This document shows positions 1 through 8,520 of a stretch of 64,000 bases of DNA, in pieces. The DNA comes from JAUVRX01 sp049664225 (GTDB lineage: Bacteria; Acidobacteriota; Thermoanaerobaculia; Multivoradales; JAHEKO01): NCBI GenBank assembly GCA_049664225.1, contig JBATEX010000212.1, positions 19,662-83,661 on the forward strand, written 5' to 3'. Numbering within the stretch: position 1 is the stretch's first letter; every line of letters starts with the position of its first letter. Made by a program: the position numbers and the translations under genes. The notes beneath the pieces were generated by a model. That model had not been told where the DNA came from. It ran no database searches and saw only the letters and a program-made list of their open reading frames with translations.

Positions 1-1237
1 GATCGAAGAGGAACGCGTCGTGGCGCGGCTCTTTGACCTCGGGGATCTCGGGGAACTCACTTGGCTCGAAGAAGTAGTTCTTCATGAACTTGATGACGAG
101 CGCCATGTTGACGTGTACCGTGCCCTCGAGCTTGGGCAGCGCCCGGATGTCCCGAGCCGCCATCTCGAAGTACAGGTCCTTCTCGAATCCCTTGGCCGCG
201 ATGATGTCCCACAGCAGGTCGATCACCTCCTCGCCCTGGCTCGTCACCTTCATCTTGACCAGAGGGTCGTAGAGGAGATAGCGACGGTCATCCGGTGAGG
301 CCGTCCGCAGATAGTCGGACCCCCGGAGAGCGAAGAGCTTCATGGCAACGAGCCGGCAGTAGGCGTCGGTAAAGAATTGTCGGATGTGGGGAAAGTCGGT
401 AACGGAGTGGTTGAACAATCGCCGCGATGACGCGTGATCGATTGCCTCGTAGAACGCATGCGTGCAGATGCCGATCGAGGCCCACCCCAGATTGAACTTG
501 CCCACGTTCACCGTATTGAGCGAGGTGTCCCACGCCTCACGCCCGCGCGACAGGATGTCCGCCTCGGTAATGGGATAGTCGTGAAGCGCGATGTGCGCGA
601 CGTAGTTCTGGGAGTTGCAGACATTCTTGACGCACTCATACTGTTCATGGCGAGGATCCGCGATGAAGAAGACGTAATCTTCCGAATCGGCCACCTTGCC
701 GAAGACCGAGACCAAAGCGGCCTCGTTGCCGTTGCCGATGTAGTACTTCTCGCCCCGCGCCAGGAAGCTCCCGTCCTTCTGGGGGTAGAGCATCATTTCG
801 CTCGAATAGAGGTCTGCGCCGTGTTCCTGCTCCGAGAGCCCAAAAGCGAAGATGCCACCCTCTTTCAGAAACCGGGCCGTCTTCCGCTTGACTTCCTCGT
901 TGCCGCTCATCCAGACGGGGCCGAGCCCCAGGATCGTCACCTGCCAGGTGTACCAGTAGGCCAGGCCGTAGAAACCGAGAATCTCGTTGAGCTCGCAGTT
1001 GCGCCAGGTATCCCAGCGGCATCCTTCGTCACCGTATTCGGGAGGCGTAAGAAAGGTGGAGAAGAGCTCCTTGCTCTTCACGAACTCGAGGAAGTCCTGG
1101 TACCAAACGCGCTCGTGGTCGTCGTGTTTGATGCGTGCCAGGCCTTTGCTCTCGAAGAACTCGATGACCGCGAGCATCATCTCGCGGCTCGCCTCGTCCG
1201 GATACTCGCGGACACCCTGTTTCGGGTTGAGGAGCAT
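1..1237 (-). CDS. Acyl-CoA dehydrogenase, C-terminus cut by window edge
   Basis: The reverse-strand frame is open from an ATG at 1237 to the window edge (about 412 codons), so the C-terminus is missing. A good ribosome site (CGGAGG) lies 9 bases before this ATG. The protein begins MLLNPKQGVREYPDEASRE. It carries acyl-CoA dehydrogenase flavin-loop signatures: FAFGLSEQEHGADLYSSEM, where FAD and substrate contact the middle beta domain, followed by GEKYYIGNGNEAALVSVFGK. A helical C-terminal domain follows (SSRRLFNHSVTDFPHIRQFF). The family oxidises acyl-CoA thioesters with FAD and passes electrons to ETF. The catalytic Glu cannot be placed confidently because the end is absent. No operon partner is visible, and the next intact gene upstream lies beyond 2.1 kb and is divergent. 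Confidence 0.85.
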   Translation of the reverse strand, partial: MLLNPKQGVREYPDEASREMMLAVIEFFESKGLARIKHDDHERVWYQDFLEFVKSKELFSTFLTPPEYGDEGCRWDTWRNCELNEILGFYGLAYWYTWQVTILGLGPVWMSGNEEVKRKTARFLKEGGIFAFGLSEQEHGADLYSSEMMLYPQKDGSFLARGEKYYIGNGNEAALVSVFGKVADSEDYVFFIADPRHEQYECVKNVCNSQNYVAHIALHDYPITEADILSRGREAWDTSLNTVNVGKFNLGWASIGICTHAFYEAIDHASSRRLFNHSVTDFPHIRQFFTDAYCRLVAMKLFALRGSDYLRTASPDDRRYLLYDPLVKMKVTSQGEEVIDLLWDIIAAKGFEKDLYFEMAARDIRALPKLEGTVHVNMALVIKFMKNYFFEPSEFPEIPEVKEPRHDAFLFD

Positions 1238-1477
1238 GGTTGGTTGCCTCCGAGGGTGAAAAGAGATTTTCAAACGCGCGGGGAAGCCTCGCTCGTTGGA
1301 AAGCGTAGCAGGATGTGGAGGTTGGTGGGCGGGCCATCCTCAACCAGATGGCCATCTGGGAGTGAGTCAGGTTTGTTCCGAGTGTCCAGGTGCAGCGTCT
1401 TCCGTCAGCGAGACGGCCCCTGTACACTCGGGGCCCCTTATGACCGATGAGCGTGACCCGATGACCTGCAGCTTCCG

Positions 1478-1990
1478 ATGCTGGGGCGATGCGTCACCAC
1501 CCACTGTAGCAAATCAGCAGTGGGTACCGGAGCGTTGGCGGCTGCTATCTGTACCGTGGCCCAACCGGCTTCGGTGGTGGCGTGTGACCCATCTGCACCG
1601 TTCGTCGAGTCTGCGGCGACAGGTGCTTGCCGATGCCCGTGTCACCTTCGAGGTGGCTGGAGTCGGGAGTCTGCCGCTTCGAGAAGGAGGGTACGATGCG
1701 GTCGTTTCCCAATCTGCAACTTGGAGGCTCTCGAATCCCTCTTCGACTCTGCTGGTGCCGACCGGGTGCGAGTGGTGCCGGTGATCGCGGCAACAGTGTT
1801 CCCTTCCTTTGAGGACTATTGGCATCCGTTTCTTGGGGGTGCGGGTCCGGCCGCGAGTCTCGTGTCCTCCCTCACTAGAGAACAACGTCTCGCACTCGAA
1901 GAGGAGCTCCGGCGGCGGCTACCGATTCAGGACGATGGCCATATTGACCTTCAGGCACGCGCCTGGGCGGTGGTGGGCTACAGACCCTGA
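1478..1990 (+). pseudogene. Decayed class I SAM-dependent methyltransferase
   Basis: Pieces of one methyltransferase are scattered over two frames. The SAM-binding motif I region reads VGTGALAAAICTVAQPASV then VACDPSAPFVESA in one frame (about 1520-1618). The motif II/III stretch VTFEVAGVGSLPLREGGYD, followed by AVVSQ, reads in another frame (about 1639-1713). The C-terminus FPSFEDYWHPFLGG, ending IDLQARAWAVVGYRP, returns to the first frame. The usual 60-70 residues between DAVVSQ and the FPSFEDYW block are missing. At least two frame changes and a deletion make a functional product very unlikely. The substrate of the ancestral enzyme cannot be told. A 170-codon open frame spans 1478-1990 but mixes real and nonsense sequence. 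Confidence 0.7.
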
Positions 1991-2003
1991 CCGGAGTGAG
2001 TTT

Positions 2004-2028
2004 CAAAAGGGTGCCTGTCCCCCTTTTG
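2004..2028. repeat. Short inverted repeat around GTGCCTGTCC
   Basis: CAAAAGGG (2004-2011) pairs with CCCTTTTG (2021-2028) across a 9-base loop, TGCCTGTCC. It sits just after the decayed methyltransferase. There is no following T-run on the + strand beyond the stem itself, so a terminator role is doubtful. The GTGCCTGTCCCC core resembles palindromic repeats that I associate with REP-type mobile sequences; that is recollection, not something tested here. Confidence 0.5.
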
Positions 2029-2070
2029 GTTGAGCGCCCATCGCTGGGCAACCCGGTGGATACAATACAC

Positions 2071-2128
2071 GGGGGACACAAACCTCATTTCGAAGAGAAC
2101 GGGTACATAAATGGGTATTGTGTCCCCC
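2071..2128. repeat. Long inverted repeat GGGGGACACAA / TTGTGTCCCCC
   Basis: An 11-base perfect arm (2071-2081) is repeated in inverted orientation at 2118-2128, with the match continuing imperfectly to ACC/GGT and a 36-base spacer between the arms. It lies 25 bases before the TPR gene start. It could be a REP-like mobile palindrome or fold in the leader of that gene. No transposase gene lies nearby. Confidence 0.6.
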
Positions 2129-2153
2129 CAATAGAAGGCTCTGAGGACTACTC

Positions 2154-3761
2154 ATGAAACGAATCTCGACCCTGATGTTGGCCCTGGTCGTCTGGGCAGT
2201 TGCGATCCCCTCTCCCGCAGCCGTTCCGTCTGGTGCCGGTTGGCAGCAGTTGGAGACGGACAACTTCATTATTTTCAGTAACTTGAATGAGGCTGCCACG
2301 AAGGAAGTAGGCCTCGATCTCGAACGCCTGCAGGCCGTTCTGGAGGAGATTTATCCGCGGGCCGAGTTCGACTCGCCGCTGGATACGCTGCTCTATCTCT
2401 TCAAGGATCGTGAGTCCTTCGAGCCCTATGCGCTGCCGGGTGGCCAATCCGGTTACTTCGCGCCTCACAAGCACGCGAACTTCGCAGCCGTGGTGGGGAG
2501 CACTCCCGACGACACCTTGCCCGTGGTCTACCGGCAGTCTCTGCACGACATGATCAACAACAACGTGCCGCAGGTGCCGCTGTGGCTCAAGCATGGCCTG
2601 GCGGAGATCTTCAGCACCTTCCAGGCCGATGGGTTGATGGCTCAGGTGGCGCTGCCGATCGGCGGAGGCGAAGCAGCGAAGATGGGCCTCCTGGGTAGCG
2701 AGAGGATGCCTGTATCGCAGGTTCTGGCAACGGAATCGCTGCCCGGCGATCCAGGACAGATGAATGCCTTTGTCCAGGGCTCCTGGGCGTTGATGCACTA
2801 CCTGATGGTGGATGACGACGAGCGATTCGCTGCCACGCGCCGCTTCGTCGGCGAGCTGGTAGCCAATCCCACCTCGGATGTCTCGATCGCGGAGACTCTG
2901 GGTGTGGATGTAGGGAAGCTGCAGGCAGCGGTGGAGGCCTATATCGAGCAGAGTCCCTTGCCGCATCGGGAAATCCCTGTTCCTGCCAACGTGCCAACGA
3001 GTGTGGATCTGATGCCGCTCGAGCCGCAAACCACTCTCTTTCACCTTGGCGATCTGCTGATCCACACCAACTCGGATCGCCAGGCCGACGCGAAGGCCCA
3101 CTTCGACGCCGCTCTTGCATTGAAGCCCGACTTCGCACCGGCGATCGCCGGCCTCGGTCTGGTCAGCGAAATGGGCGGTGACCTGAACACGGCTGAGAAG
3201 TACTACCGGCAGGCCCTGGAGCAGTTGCCCGACGCCTTCCGGCTGCAAGTCCTCTTCGGAGAGGTCGAGCTGGGCTTGCTCGGCAAGAGGCGTCCGCAGA
3301 CTCCCGAGGAGCAGACCCGTCTCGAACAGGCCGTTGCGGCATTCAAGAAGAGTGTGGAGCTGCGCCCCAGCTACGGTGAAGGGTGGGCTCTGCTGGGCTA
3401 CTCCTATAACCTGGAGGCCAAGCCATCGCCGGATGCCGTACCGACCCTGGAGCAGGCCTACGAGATGCTCCCCGGCAGGGGAGATGTGGCCTACAACCTC
3501 CTGCTGGGCTATGCACGGGCAGGCAAGCGGCAGGAGGCCATCGATCTGGTCGCCACCGCCGAAGCACGGGGTGCCACCGAAGAGCAGCTGGCCCCGGCCG
3601 GCCAAACGCTGCTCCAGCTCGACTTCCAGTACGCCGTCGCTCTGGCGCGAGACAAGAAGCTCGATGAGGCCGCGACCCTGTTGGAGAAGGTCGTGGCAGA
3701 GTCGGCCGATGCGGGAATGAAGAAGCAGGCCGCCGACCTCCTGAAGCAGATCAGGCCGTAG
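2154..3761 (+). CDS. Secreted TPR protein with degenerate peptidase MA-like domain
   Basis: A 535-residue exported protein with a signal peptide in residues 1-23 (LMLALVVWAVAIPSPAAV). Residues 30-260 resemble the peptidase MA-like / DUF1570 fold, including the W-L-K-H-G-L-A-E-I-F block that normally reads WL.EGLAE(Y/F). The zinc motif HExxH, expected about 12 residues earlier, reads HDMIN, so the catalytic Glu and second His are gone and the domain is probably non-catalytic. Residues about 285-535 form tetratricopeptide repeats (for example AKAHFDAALALKPDFAPAIA and AEKYYRQALEQLPDAF), suggesting a protein-interaction scaffold in the periplasm. No strong ribosome site is evident: the nearest upstream purine stretch is AGGACTACTC. 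The next gene starts 23 bases downstream and may be co-transcribed. Confidence 0.8.
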   Translation: MKRISTLMLALVVWAVAIPSPAAVPSGAGWQQLETDNFIIFSNLNEAATKEVGLDLERLQAVLEEIYPRAEFDSPLDTLLYLFKDRESFEPYALPGGQSGYFAPHKHANFAAVVGSTPDDTLPVVYRQSLHDMINNNVPQVPLWLKHGLAEIFSTFQADGLMAQVALPIGGGEAAKMGLLGSERMPVSQVLATESLPGDPGQMNAFVQGSWALMHYLMVDDDERFAATRRFVGELVANPTSDVSIAETLGVDVGKLQAAVEAYIEQSPLPHREIPVPANVPTSVDLMPLEPQTTLFHLGDLLIHTNSDRQADAKAHFDAALALKPDFAPAIAGLGLVSEMGGDLNTAEKYYRQALEQLPDAFRLQVLFGEVELGLLGKRRPQTPEEQTRLEQAVAAFKKSVELRPSYGEGWALLGYSYNLEAKPSPDAVPTLEQAYEMLPGRGDVAYNLLLGYARAGKRQEAIDLVATAEARGATEEQLAPAGQTLLQLDFQYAVALARDKKLDEAATLLEKVVAESADAGMKKQAADLLKQIRP

Positions 3762-3784
3762 ATGGCTTCCCGGGACCTCAGACC

Positions 3785-5122
3785 ATGAAGATCAAGCCGT
3801 CTGTCGCACGAGGGTTCATCGACCTGGCGTTCGATCTGGTTGACGAGACGACGAACGTGGTCGAAAGAACGCACGACGCGGTTGTCCAGCGCTCAGTTCG
3901 GAGGCTCGCCGTGGGCGAGTCTGCGAAAGAGGCCGCGAAGGTCGCCGCTGATATCCAGACGGCCATCTCCAGCGGTGTGTTCGCGTCGATTCGAGCGGTC
4001 AACCGGGCGACCCGTTTCTCAGCGAATGCCGTCGCCAACGTCGCCGAAGCCAGCTCGAGCCGGGCCTCGCTCGTGACATCCAGCCTATCGTCCACAGCGG
4101 GAACCGCGAGTTGGTCCGTCGATCATCTCCGATCGTCCGTCAATGGTTTTTGGGGCGACTACCTGAGCCGAAAGGGCAGTCGTCTCGACCTCGGAATGAC
4201 GCTCCGCCATCAAGGTCGGGATCTTCCGGTCACGGCGGAGGCTTTCGCGTCGGCCTTCACAACTGCGACGAACAAAATCTGCGTCTTTGTGCACGGCCTC
4301 GCCGCGACCGAGTGGCTATGGAGCCTGTCCTCGGAGGAGCACTATGGCGAGCCCAACGTGACCTTCGGCACCCGGTTACGCGCCGACCTCGGTTTCACGC
4401 CGATCTACCTGCGCTACAACACCGGGCGGCACATCTCCGAGAATGGGCGCTGCCTGGCGGAGTTGCTTACCGAATTGGTGGAGGTGTACCCCGTGGCGAT
4501 CGACGAGATCGCGCTCGTCGGGCACAGCATGGGAGGTCTGGTCGTGCGAAGTGCTGCGCACTACGGCAGCGAGCACGAGGAGCCCTGGGTTAGCCACCTG
4601 CGCCACGTCGCGTGCATCGGCTCGCCAAACCTCGGTGCGCCTCTCGAGAAGGCCGTGAACCTACTGACCGGGGTGCTGAGAAACGTCGCGGCGGCGGGCG
4701 CGCAAGTTCCGGCGGAGTTACTCGATAGCCGCAGCGACGGTGTCAAAGATCTCCGATACGGCTACACCGTCGATGAAGAATGGGCCGGCCTGGATCCGGA
4801 CAAGGTGTTTGCCGATTCTCGGCGAGATTTGCCACTCGTCGGCGGGGTCGGATATCACTTCCTGGCGGCGACCCTCTCTCGCGACCCGGAGCACCCGCTG
4901 GGCCAGCTTCTTGGTGACCTGATGGTGCGGCTACGGAGTGCTGCCGGTGCAGCGGTCGATCCTGCCCGGCGGGTCCATTTTGCCAGCGGGGCTGTCTTTC
5001 CTGGCATGCATCACGCTCACATCGCCAACCACCCGGAGGTTTACGAGGCGCTGCGCGAAATGCTGTCGTCGGCTCAGGGCTCCGGCGCGCGCGCCGTGAC
5101 GGGGCTACTCGATCAAGCCTGA
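3785..5122 (+). CDS. Lipase-like alpha/beta hydrolase
   Basis: A 445-residue protein. The first 130 residues are polar and helical with no signal peptide. The hydrolase core starts at about 160 with VFVHGLAATEWLW (oxyanion HG). The nucleophile elbow GHSMGGLVVRSA provides the catalytic Ser at about residue 247, SPNLGAPLEKAVN follows it, and the catalytic His is probably in HHAHIANHPEVYEAL near the end. The GHSMGG plus GSPNLGAP arrangement is typical of triacylglycerol lipase / PGAP1-like esterases, so an ester or lipid substrate is likely but unproven. The helical N-terminus resembles phasin-like or polymer-associated helices, and a role in storage-lipid turnover is only a guess. Its end overlaps the convergent lipoprotein gene by 18 bases. 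Confidence 0.8.
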   Translation: MKIKPSVARGFIDLAFDLVDETTNVVERTHDAVVQRSVRRLAVGESAKEAAKVAADIQTAISSGVFASIRAVNRATRFSANAVANVAEASSSRASLVTSSLSSTAGTASWSVDHLRSSVNGFWGDYLSRKGSRLDLGMTLRHQGRDLPVTAEAFASAFTTATNKICVFVHGLAATEWLWSLSSEEHYGEPNVTFGTRLRADLGFTPIYLRYNTGRHISENGRCLAELLTELVEVYPVAIDEIALVGHSMGGLVVRSAAHYGSEHEEPWVSHLRHVACIGSPNLGAPLEKAVNLLTGVLRNVAAAGAQVPAELLDSRSDGVKDLRYGYTVDEEWAGLDPDKVFADSRRDLPLVGGVGYHFLAATLSRDPEHPLGQLLGDLMVRLRSAAGAAVDPARRVHFASGAVFPGMHHAHIANHPEVYEALREMLSSAQGSGARAVTGLLDQA

Positions 5123-6040
5123 CAGCCAATGCATTACGTTCAATAGAAACTGCGGGTTCTGTGTGGCGTCGGGGCGGTTCATGCCCATCAGGACGCGCTC
5201 GTCCTTGGTGATCCGTTCCTGGGCCGAGAACATGGCTGCCTCGCCGAACACGGCTACTCGGCCCTTGCCGAAGTGGAGCACCGCCCCTTGAAGCATGCCT
5301 CCCGCCGGGATGGACGGCGTCGTCGGCTTGAACTTCCAGGACTTGCTGGGCAATCTCAGGACGCTGCCGGGCGGCAGGGTGAGCAGGGGGGCGGCTTCAC
5401 GCTGGACGCGGAACGCCTGGCCGGTAAAGGTGCGGACGGAGTCGACTCTCTCGCTAGCATCGCGTCCGTCTGTGATGGGATGGTCGGCCAGACCGGCATC
5501 GCGGGTAAATTCGAGCTTGGAACTGTCCTCGGCATCGTAGAGAAAGCCATTGCCGAACAGAATGTCGAACTCGGCAGCTAGGTCTTCGACGGAGCCTGGA
5601 AAGGGCATGTGATCCGCGATCAGGAAGAGAGAACCACCAGCTTCGACCCAGTCTCGGATCGCCTCGATCTCGCTTCTGGTGAAAGCCGGCTCGGCAGGCA
5701 GCTTCCAGCCCTTCTGGTCCGACTCGGCGATGGCGTTGGCGATGACGTAGATCTTGCCCTTGGCAAGTCGATCGGCGGTCGCGGACTCGGCCAGGCCCTG
5801 CACCACGTATCCGTCACGGCGCAGTAGCTTCGCGAACGGGGCGTAGCGCTCGTCCACGGTGTGGAAGTTGAAGTGGGCCTCGTCGATCTGGACCACCGGT
5901 CCCTCGGCTTCGGAGTATGCGGGCTGCGGCATCGACGGCTCGAATGAGAGGTCAGCCTGCTGGGTCGCCGAGTGGCAACCGACGAGGGCCAGGATCGTTG
6001 CCGTGATGATCTCGAGTTGGGAAGGGGTGTTGCGGATCAT
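5105..6040 (-). CDS. DUF4350-type lipoprotein
   Basis: A 311-residue lipoprotein: the signal sequence ends in a lipobox LALVGC with Cys22. The body shows a class I glutamine-amidotransferase-like Rossmann pattern of the DUF4350 type: VVQIDEAHFNFHTVDERY, then KIYVIANAI, then an acidic helix and DWVEAGGSLFLIADHMPF, then GKGRVAVFGEAAMFSAQ. Members are usually membrane-anchored or periplasmic and have no established reaction. The nucleophilic Cys of true amidotransferases is absent, so a ligand- or protein-binding role is more likely. It is read convergently with the lipase-like gene and divergently from the cupin gene, so it is transcribed alone. Confidence 0.75.
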   Translation of the reverse strand: MIRNTPSQLEIITATILALVGCHSATQQADLSFEPSMPQPAYSEAEGPVVQIDEAHFNFHTVDERYAPFAKLLRRDGYVVQGLAESATADRLAKGKIYVIANAIAESDQKGWKLPAEPAFTRSEIEAIRDWVEAGGSLFLIADHMPFPGSVEDLAAEFDILFGNGFLYDAEDSSKLEFTRDAGLADHPITDGRDASERVDSVRTFTGQAFRVQREAAPLLTLPPGSVLRLPSKSWKFKPTTPSIPAGGMLQGAVLHFGKGRVAVFGEAAMFSAQERITKDERVLMGMNRPDATQNPQFLLNVMHWLSGLIE

Positions 6041-6113
6041 GAGTCGGTCCGTTTCCTTTAGAGCTGATTCACGGGAGCTCTGATCTTACAGGCGAGGGTC
6101 CGACGCGGGGCCG

Positions 6114-6153
6114 CCAGGGGGCTATCCTCCCTTCCGCTGCAAGAACCCCCTGG
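6114..6153. repeat. Inverted repeat CCAGGGGG / CCCCCTGG
   Basis: Eight-base perfect arms (6114-6121 and 6146-6153) separated by 24 bases, in the 200-base divergent gap between the DUF4350 lipoprotein and the cupin gene. It could be an operator or a leader hairpin for the lipoprotein, with no direct evidence for either. Confidence 0.4.
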
Positions 6154-6226
6154 AGGTCCCCACGCCGAACCCTGGACACCCGTTCCCAGCCATGGCTGCT
6201 GGTGGTATTGGGTCACGCACCCGATC

Positions 6227-6234
6227 TATAGAAT
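6227..6234 (+). promoter_or_regulatory. Possible -10 element for a leaderless cupin transcript
   Basis: TATAGAAT lies so close to the cupin start (ATG 6233 overlaps it; ATG 6242 follows 7 bases later) that transcription from it would begin at about 6240. It would give a message beginning at the ATG at 6242. No clear -35 hexamer sits at the right distance (TTGGGT is 13-15 bases upstream). No ribosome site precedes either ATG, which fits a leaderless message. Confidence 0.35.
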
Positions 6235-6241
6235 GACGGGC

Positions 6242-6619
6242 ATGCCTGCAATCAAGCTCCAGGAGCGCGCGAGAGCGCTAACCGAGTACTTCTCGCCTAG
6301 GGTCATCGGCGAAGTGAACGACGTCTACGTCAAGCTCGCCAAGATCAAGGGCGAAGAGATCCCATGGCACAACCACGCCGGCGAAGATGAACTCTTCTAC
6401 ATCATCGAAGGCAGGCTGCTTTTCGAGATTGAAGGCGAGGACCCCTTCACGATGGAGCAAGGCGACCTCTACATCGTCAAGCGGGGTGTCAATCACAGGG
6501 TCTCCTCGACCGAAGAGTGCTCGATCCTGTTGGTCGAGAACAAGTCAACCGTGCATCTTGGGGACACGGAATCCGAGATCACCAAATCCATCGAGGAGCA
6601 ACTGGAAGAGTACGGCTAG
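6242..6619 (+). CDS. Single-domain cupin protein
   Basis: A 125-residue small beta-barrel protein. Cupin motif 1 is present as PWHNHAGEDELFYIIEGRL (two His and one Glu metal ligands), and motif 2 as GDLYIVKRGVNHRV with the fourth His. The metal site therefore looks complete. Proteins of this size act as isomerases, dioxygenases or small-molecule sensors, and sequence alone does not say which. I prefer the second ATG (6242) because the first (6233) overlaps a -10-like element; neither has a ribosome site. The charged C-terminal tail (ITKSIEEQLEEYG) is not part of the barrel. The peptidase gene follows 54 bases later. Confidence 0.85.
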   Translation: MPAIKLQERARALTEYFSPRVIGEVNDVYVKLAKIKGEEIPWHNHAGEDELFYIIEGRLLFEIEGEDPFTMEQGDLYIVKRGVNHRVSSTEECSILLVENKSTVHLGDTESEITKSIEEQLEEYG

Positions 6620-6673
6620 TTGCAGTCGAAAACACGTTCTGCCAGCGGTCACAGCAAGAAGCCCGGTGCTACG

Positions 6674-8506
6674 ATGAGCACCATGAATTATCGGGCTTCG
6701 ACAACCCCCACCCATTGGCTTCTAGCTGTCCTGGTTCTAGCTTCCTTTCTCTTCGCACCAGCCAGCCGAGCCCAGTCGCTCGACGAGGTTCTCGACCAGG
6801 TACGCCCGGATGAGATGTGGCGTCTCACCGAGGTCTTTTCCGAGCTCGACCGGACCTCGTCGACCGAAGGCGAGCGCCTTGCAGCCGACTACCTGGAGCA
6901 GCAACTCGAGGCGTTGGGCGTGCCTCATGATCGCTACGAGATCGACTCCTATCTGAGCATTCCCATCTCGGCTTCACTGGCTGTGACGGCCCCAGAATCA
7001 CTCGACGTACCGGCCCTGGTGCCGGCGTTCTCAACCTCTACGGAGCCGGGCGGCCTTGCAGGTGAGTTGGTCTACGTCGGCCCGACGGATCCGAAGATCG
7101 TCACCACCAGGGATGAGGACTTCGAGAACGTCGATCTGGAGGGCCGGATAGCGCTGCTACGAGGCTACCCTAGCCCGCCGCTGATCTATCAGGCTGAGCG
7201 CGCCGGTGCTGTTGGCGCGGTCTGCATCGCTCCGTCGCCCAGGCTCGTCAACATGATCGTCTCCTCGGTTTGGGGTCATCCGACACGTGAGGATGCCAAG
7301 CGCCTACCGACGATTCCGATCGTCTCGATCACCGAGACCGATGGCAGGAGACTCGAGGACCTCGCACGACAGGGACAGGTTCAGATCCAGCTCGAGGCGA
7401 AGACCGACACCGGCTGGAAGAAGATCCCGCTGGTGATGGTCGAGATTCCCGGTGCCGTAGAGCCTGAGAAGTTCGTGCTGATAGCCAATCACATCGATTC
7501 CTGGCACGAAGGCGTCACGGACAGCGCGACTGGGAACGCCTCACTGTTGGAGGTCGCGCGCGTTCTGAACGAGAACCGAAAGGGCCTGCGCCGGAGTGTG
7601 CGTGTCGCCTGGTGGCCAGGTCATTCGACGGGTCGATACAGCGGCTCGACGTGGTACGCCGACAACTTCTACGAGGACCTGTATCAAAACGCGGTCGGCT
7701 ACATGGCGATCGACTCTCCGGGAGTTCGCAGTGCCACCGCTCTCGAGCCGGAAGGGATGTGGGAGCTCAAAGGATTCCTCGAGAGCGTGATGCGCGAGCG
7801 GACCGAGTTCAGAGGCGAGATCAATCGCAGCTACCGCTACAACGATGAGGCCATGTGGGGTATTGGGGTGCCGTCGCTCACCGTCTACCCGGCCATCCCG
7901 CTCGACAGTCCGGACCGCGCCAAAGATGCCGGCGGCTCTGCCTACGGCTATTGGTGGCACACCACGGAGGACTCGTTGGATAAGGCCGACCGGGACCTCT
8001 TGCTTCGCGACACCAAGGTTTTTCTCGCCATGCTTTGGCCGTTGGCGACTCAGGAAGTACTGCCCTTCGAGTTTGGTCCTGTCGTTGCGCAGATGGAGGC
8101 GCAGATAGGCGAGTATGCGGAGGTAGCTGGCGAGAGCTGGGACTATGATTGGATCTTGGAGAGCATCGAGGGCTTCTCTGTGGCCACTCAGCAGTTGAAG
8201 GCCCGGCGCGCAGCTGCACAGGGCGATGCAGCCGCGGCATTCAATGAGGACGCAATGGCGGTCTCTCGGGCCATCAACCCAGTCCTATTCACTATCGCTG
8301 GGCCGTTCCACCACGACCCTGCTCGCCAATTTCCCCTGTTCCCAGGGCTGAGCGCGTCGGCTGAGCTTGCTGAACTGGATCCCGCCTCCGAGAAAGCCGG
8401 ATTCATCCAGACCGAGCTGCTCCGCGAGACCAACCGCATCCAACGTGCCCTCGCCAGGGCGACGTGTATCGCCTCTCGTGGTGCGAACCGCGCACCCTGT
8501 CCCTGA
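6674..8506 (+). CDS. Secreted M28-family metallopeptidase with PA domain
   Basis: About 610 residues, exported (signal peptide with core LLAVLVLASFLFAPASRAQ). A PA-like insert (residues about 95-230, GELVYVGPTDPKIVT, then IALLRGYPSPPLIYQAERAG) precedes the M28 zinc peptidase core. The metal-ligand block reads VLIANHIDSWHEGVTDSATG (His, then Asp). The position where most M28 enzymes have Glu-Glu reads AWWPGHSTGRYSGSTWYAD instead, a variant I recall from a distinct M28 subgroup. A distal His is in YWWHTTEDSLDKAD. It is probably a periplasmic or secreted aminopeptidase or carboxypeptidase. The start at 6674 puts Met just before the signal peptide; an upstream TTG start is possible but gives an odd tail. 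Confidence 0.8.
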   Translation: MSTMNYRASTTPTHWLLAVLVLASFLFAPASRAQSLDEVLDQVRPDEMWRLTEVFSELDRTSSTEGERLAADYLEQQLEALGVPHDRYEIDSYLSIPISASLAVTAPESLDVPALVPAFSTSTEPGGLAGELVYVGPTDPKIVTTRDEDFENVDLEGRIALLRGYPSPPLIYQAERAGAVGAVCIAPSPRLVNMIVSSVWGHPTREDAKRLPTIPIVSITETDGRRLEDLARQGQVQIQLEAKTDTGWKKIPLVMVEIPGAVEPEKFVLIANHIDSWHEGVTDSATGNASLLEVARVLNENRKGLRRSVRVAWWPGHSTGRYSGSTWYADNFYEDLYQNAVGYMAIDSPGVRSATALEPEGMWELKGFLESVMRERTEFRGEINRSYRYNDEAMWGIGVPSLTVYPAIPLDSPDRAKDAGGSAYGYWWHTTEDSLDKADRDLLLRDTKVFLAMLWPLATQEVLPFEFGPVVAQMEAQIGEYAEVAGESWDYDWILESIEGFSVATQQLKARRAAAQGDAAAAFNEDAMAVSRAINPVLFTIAGPFHHDPARQFPLFPGLSASAELAELDPASEKAGFIQTELLRETNRIQRALARATCIASRGANRAPCP

Positions 8507-8520
8507 TTGCTGCCGCTGAG

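Noticed and set aside
434..1450. 338-codon open frame on the + strand
   Set aside because: Antisense to the acyl-CoA dehydrogenase gene, with no domain and composition typical of a shadow frame in GC-rich DNA.
2148..3605. 485-codon reverse frame opposite the TPR gene
   Set aside because: The + strand has a signal peptide and TPR repeats; the reverse frame has no coherent domain.
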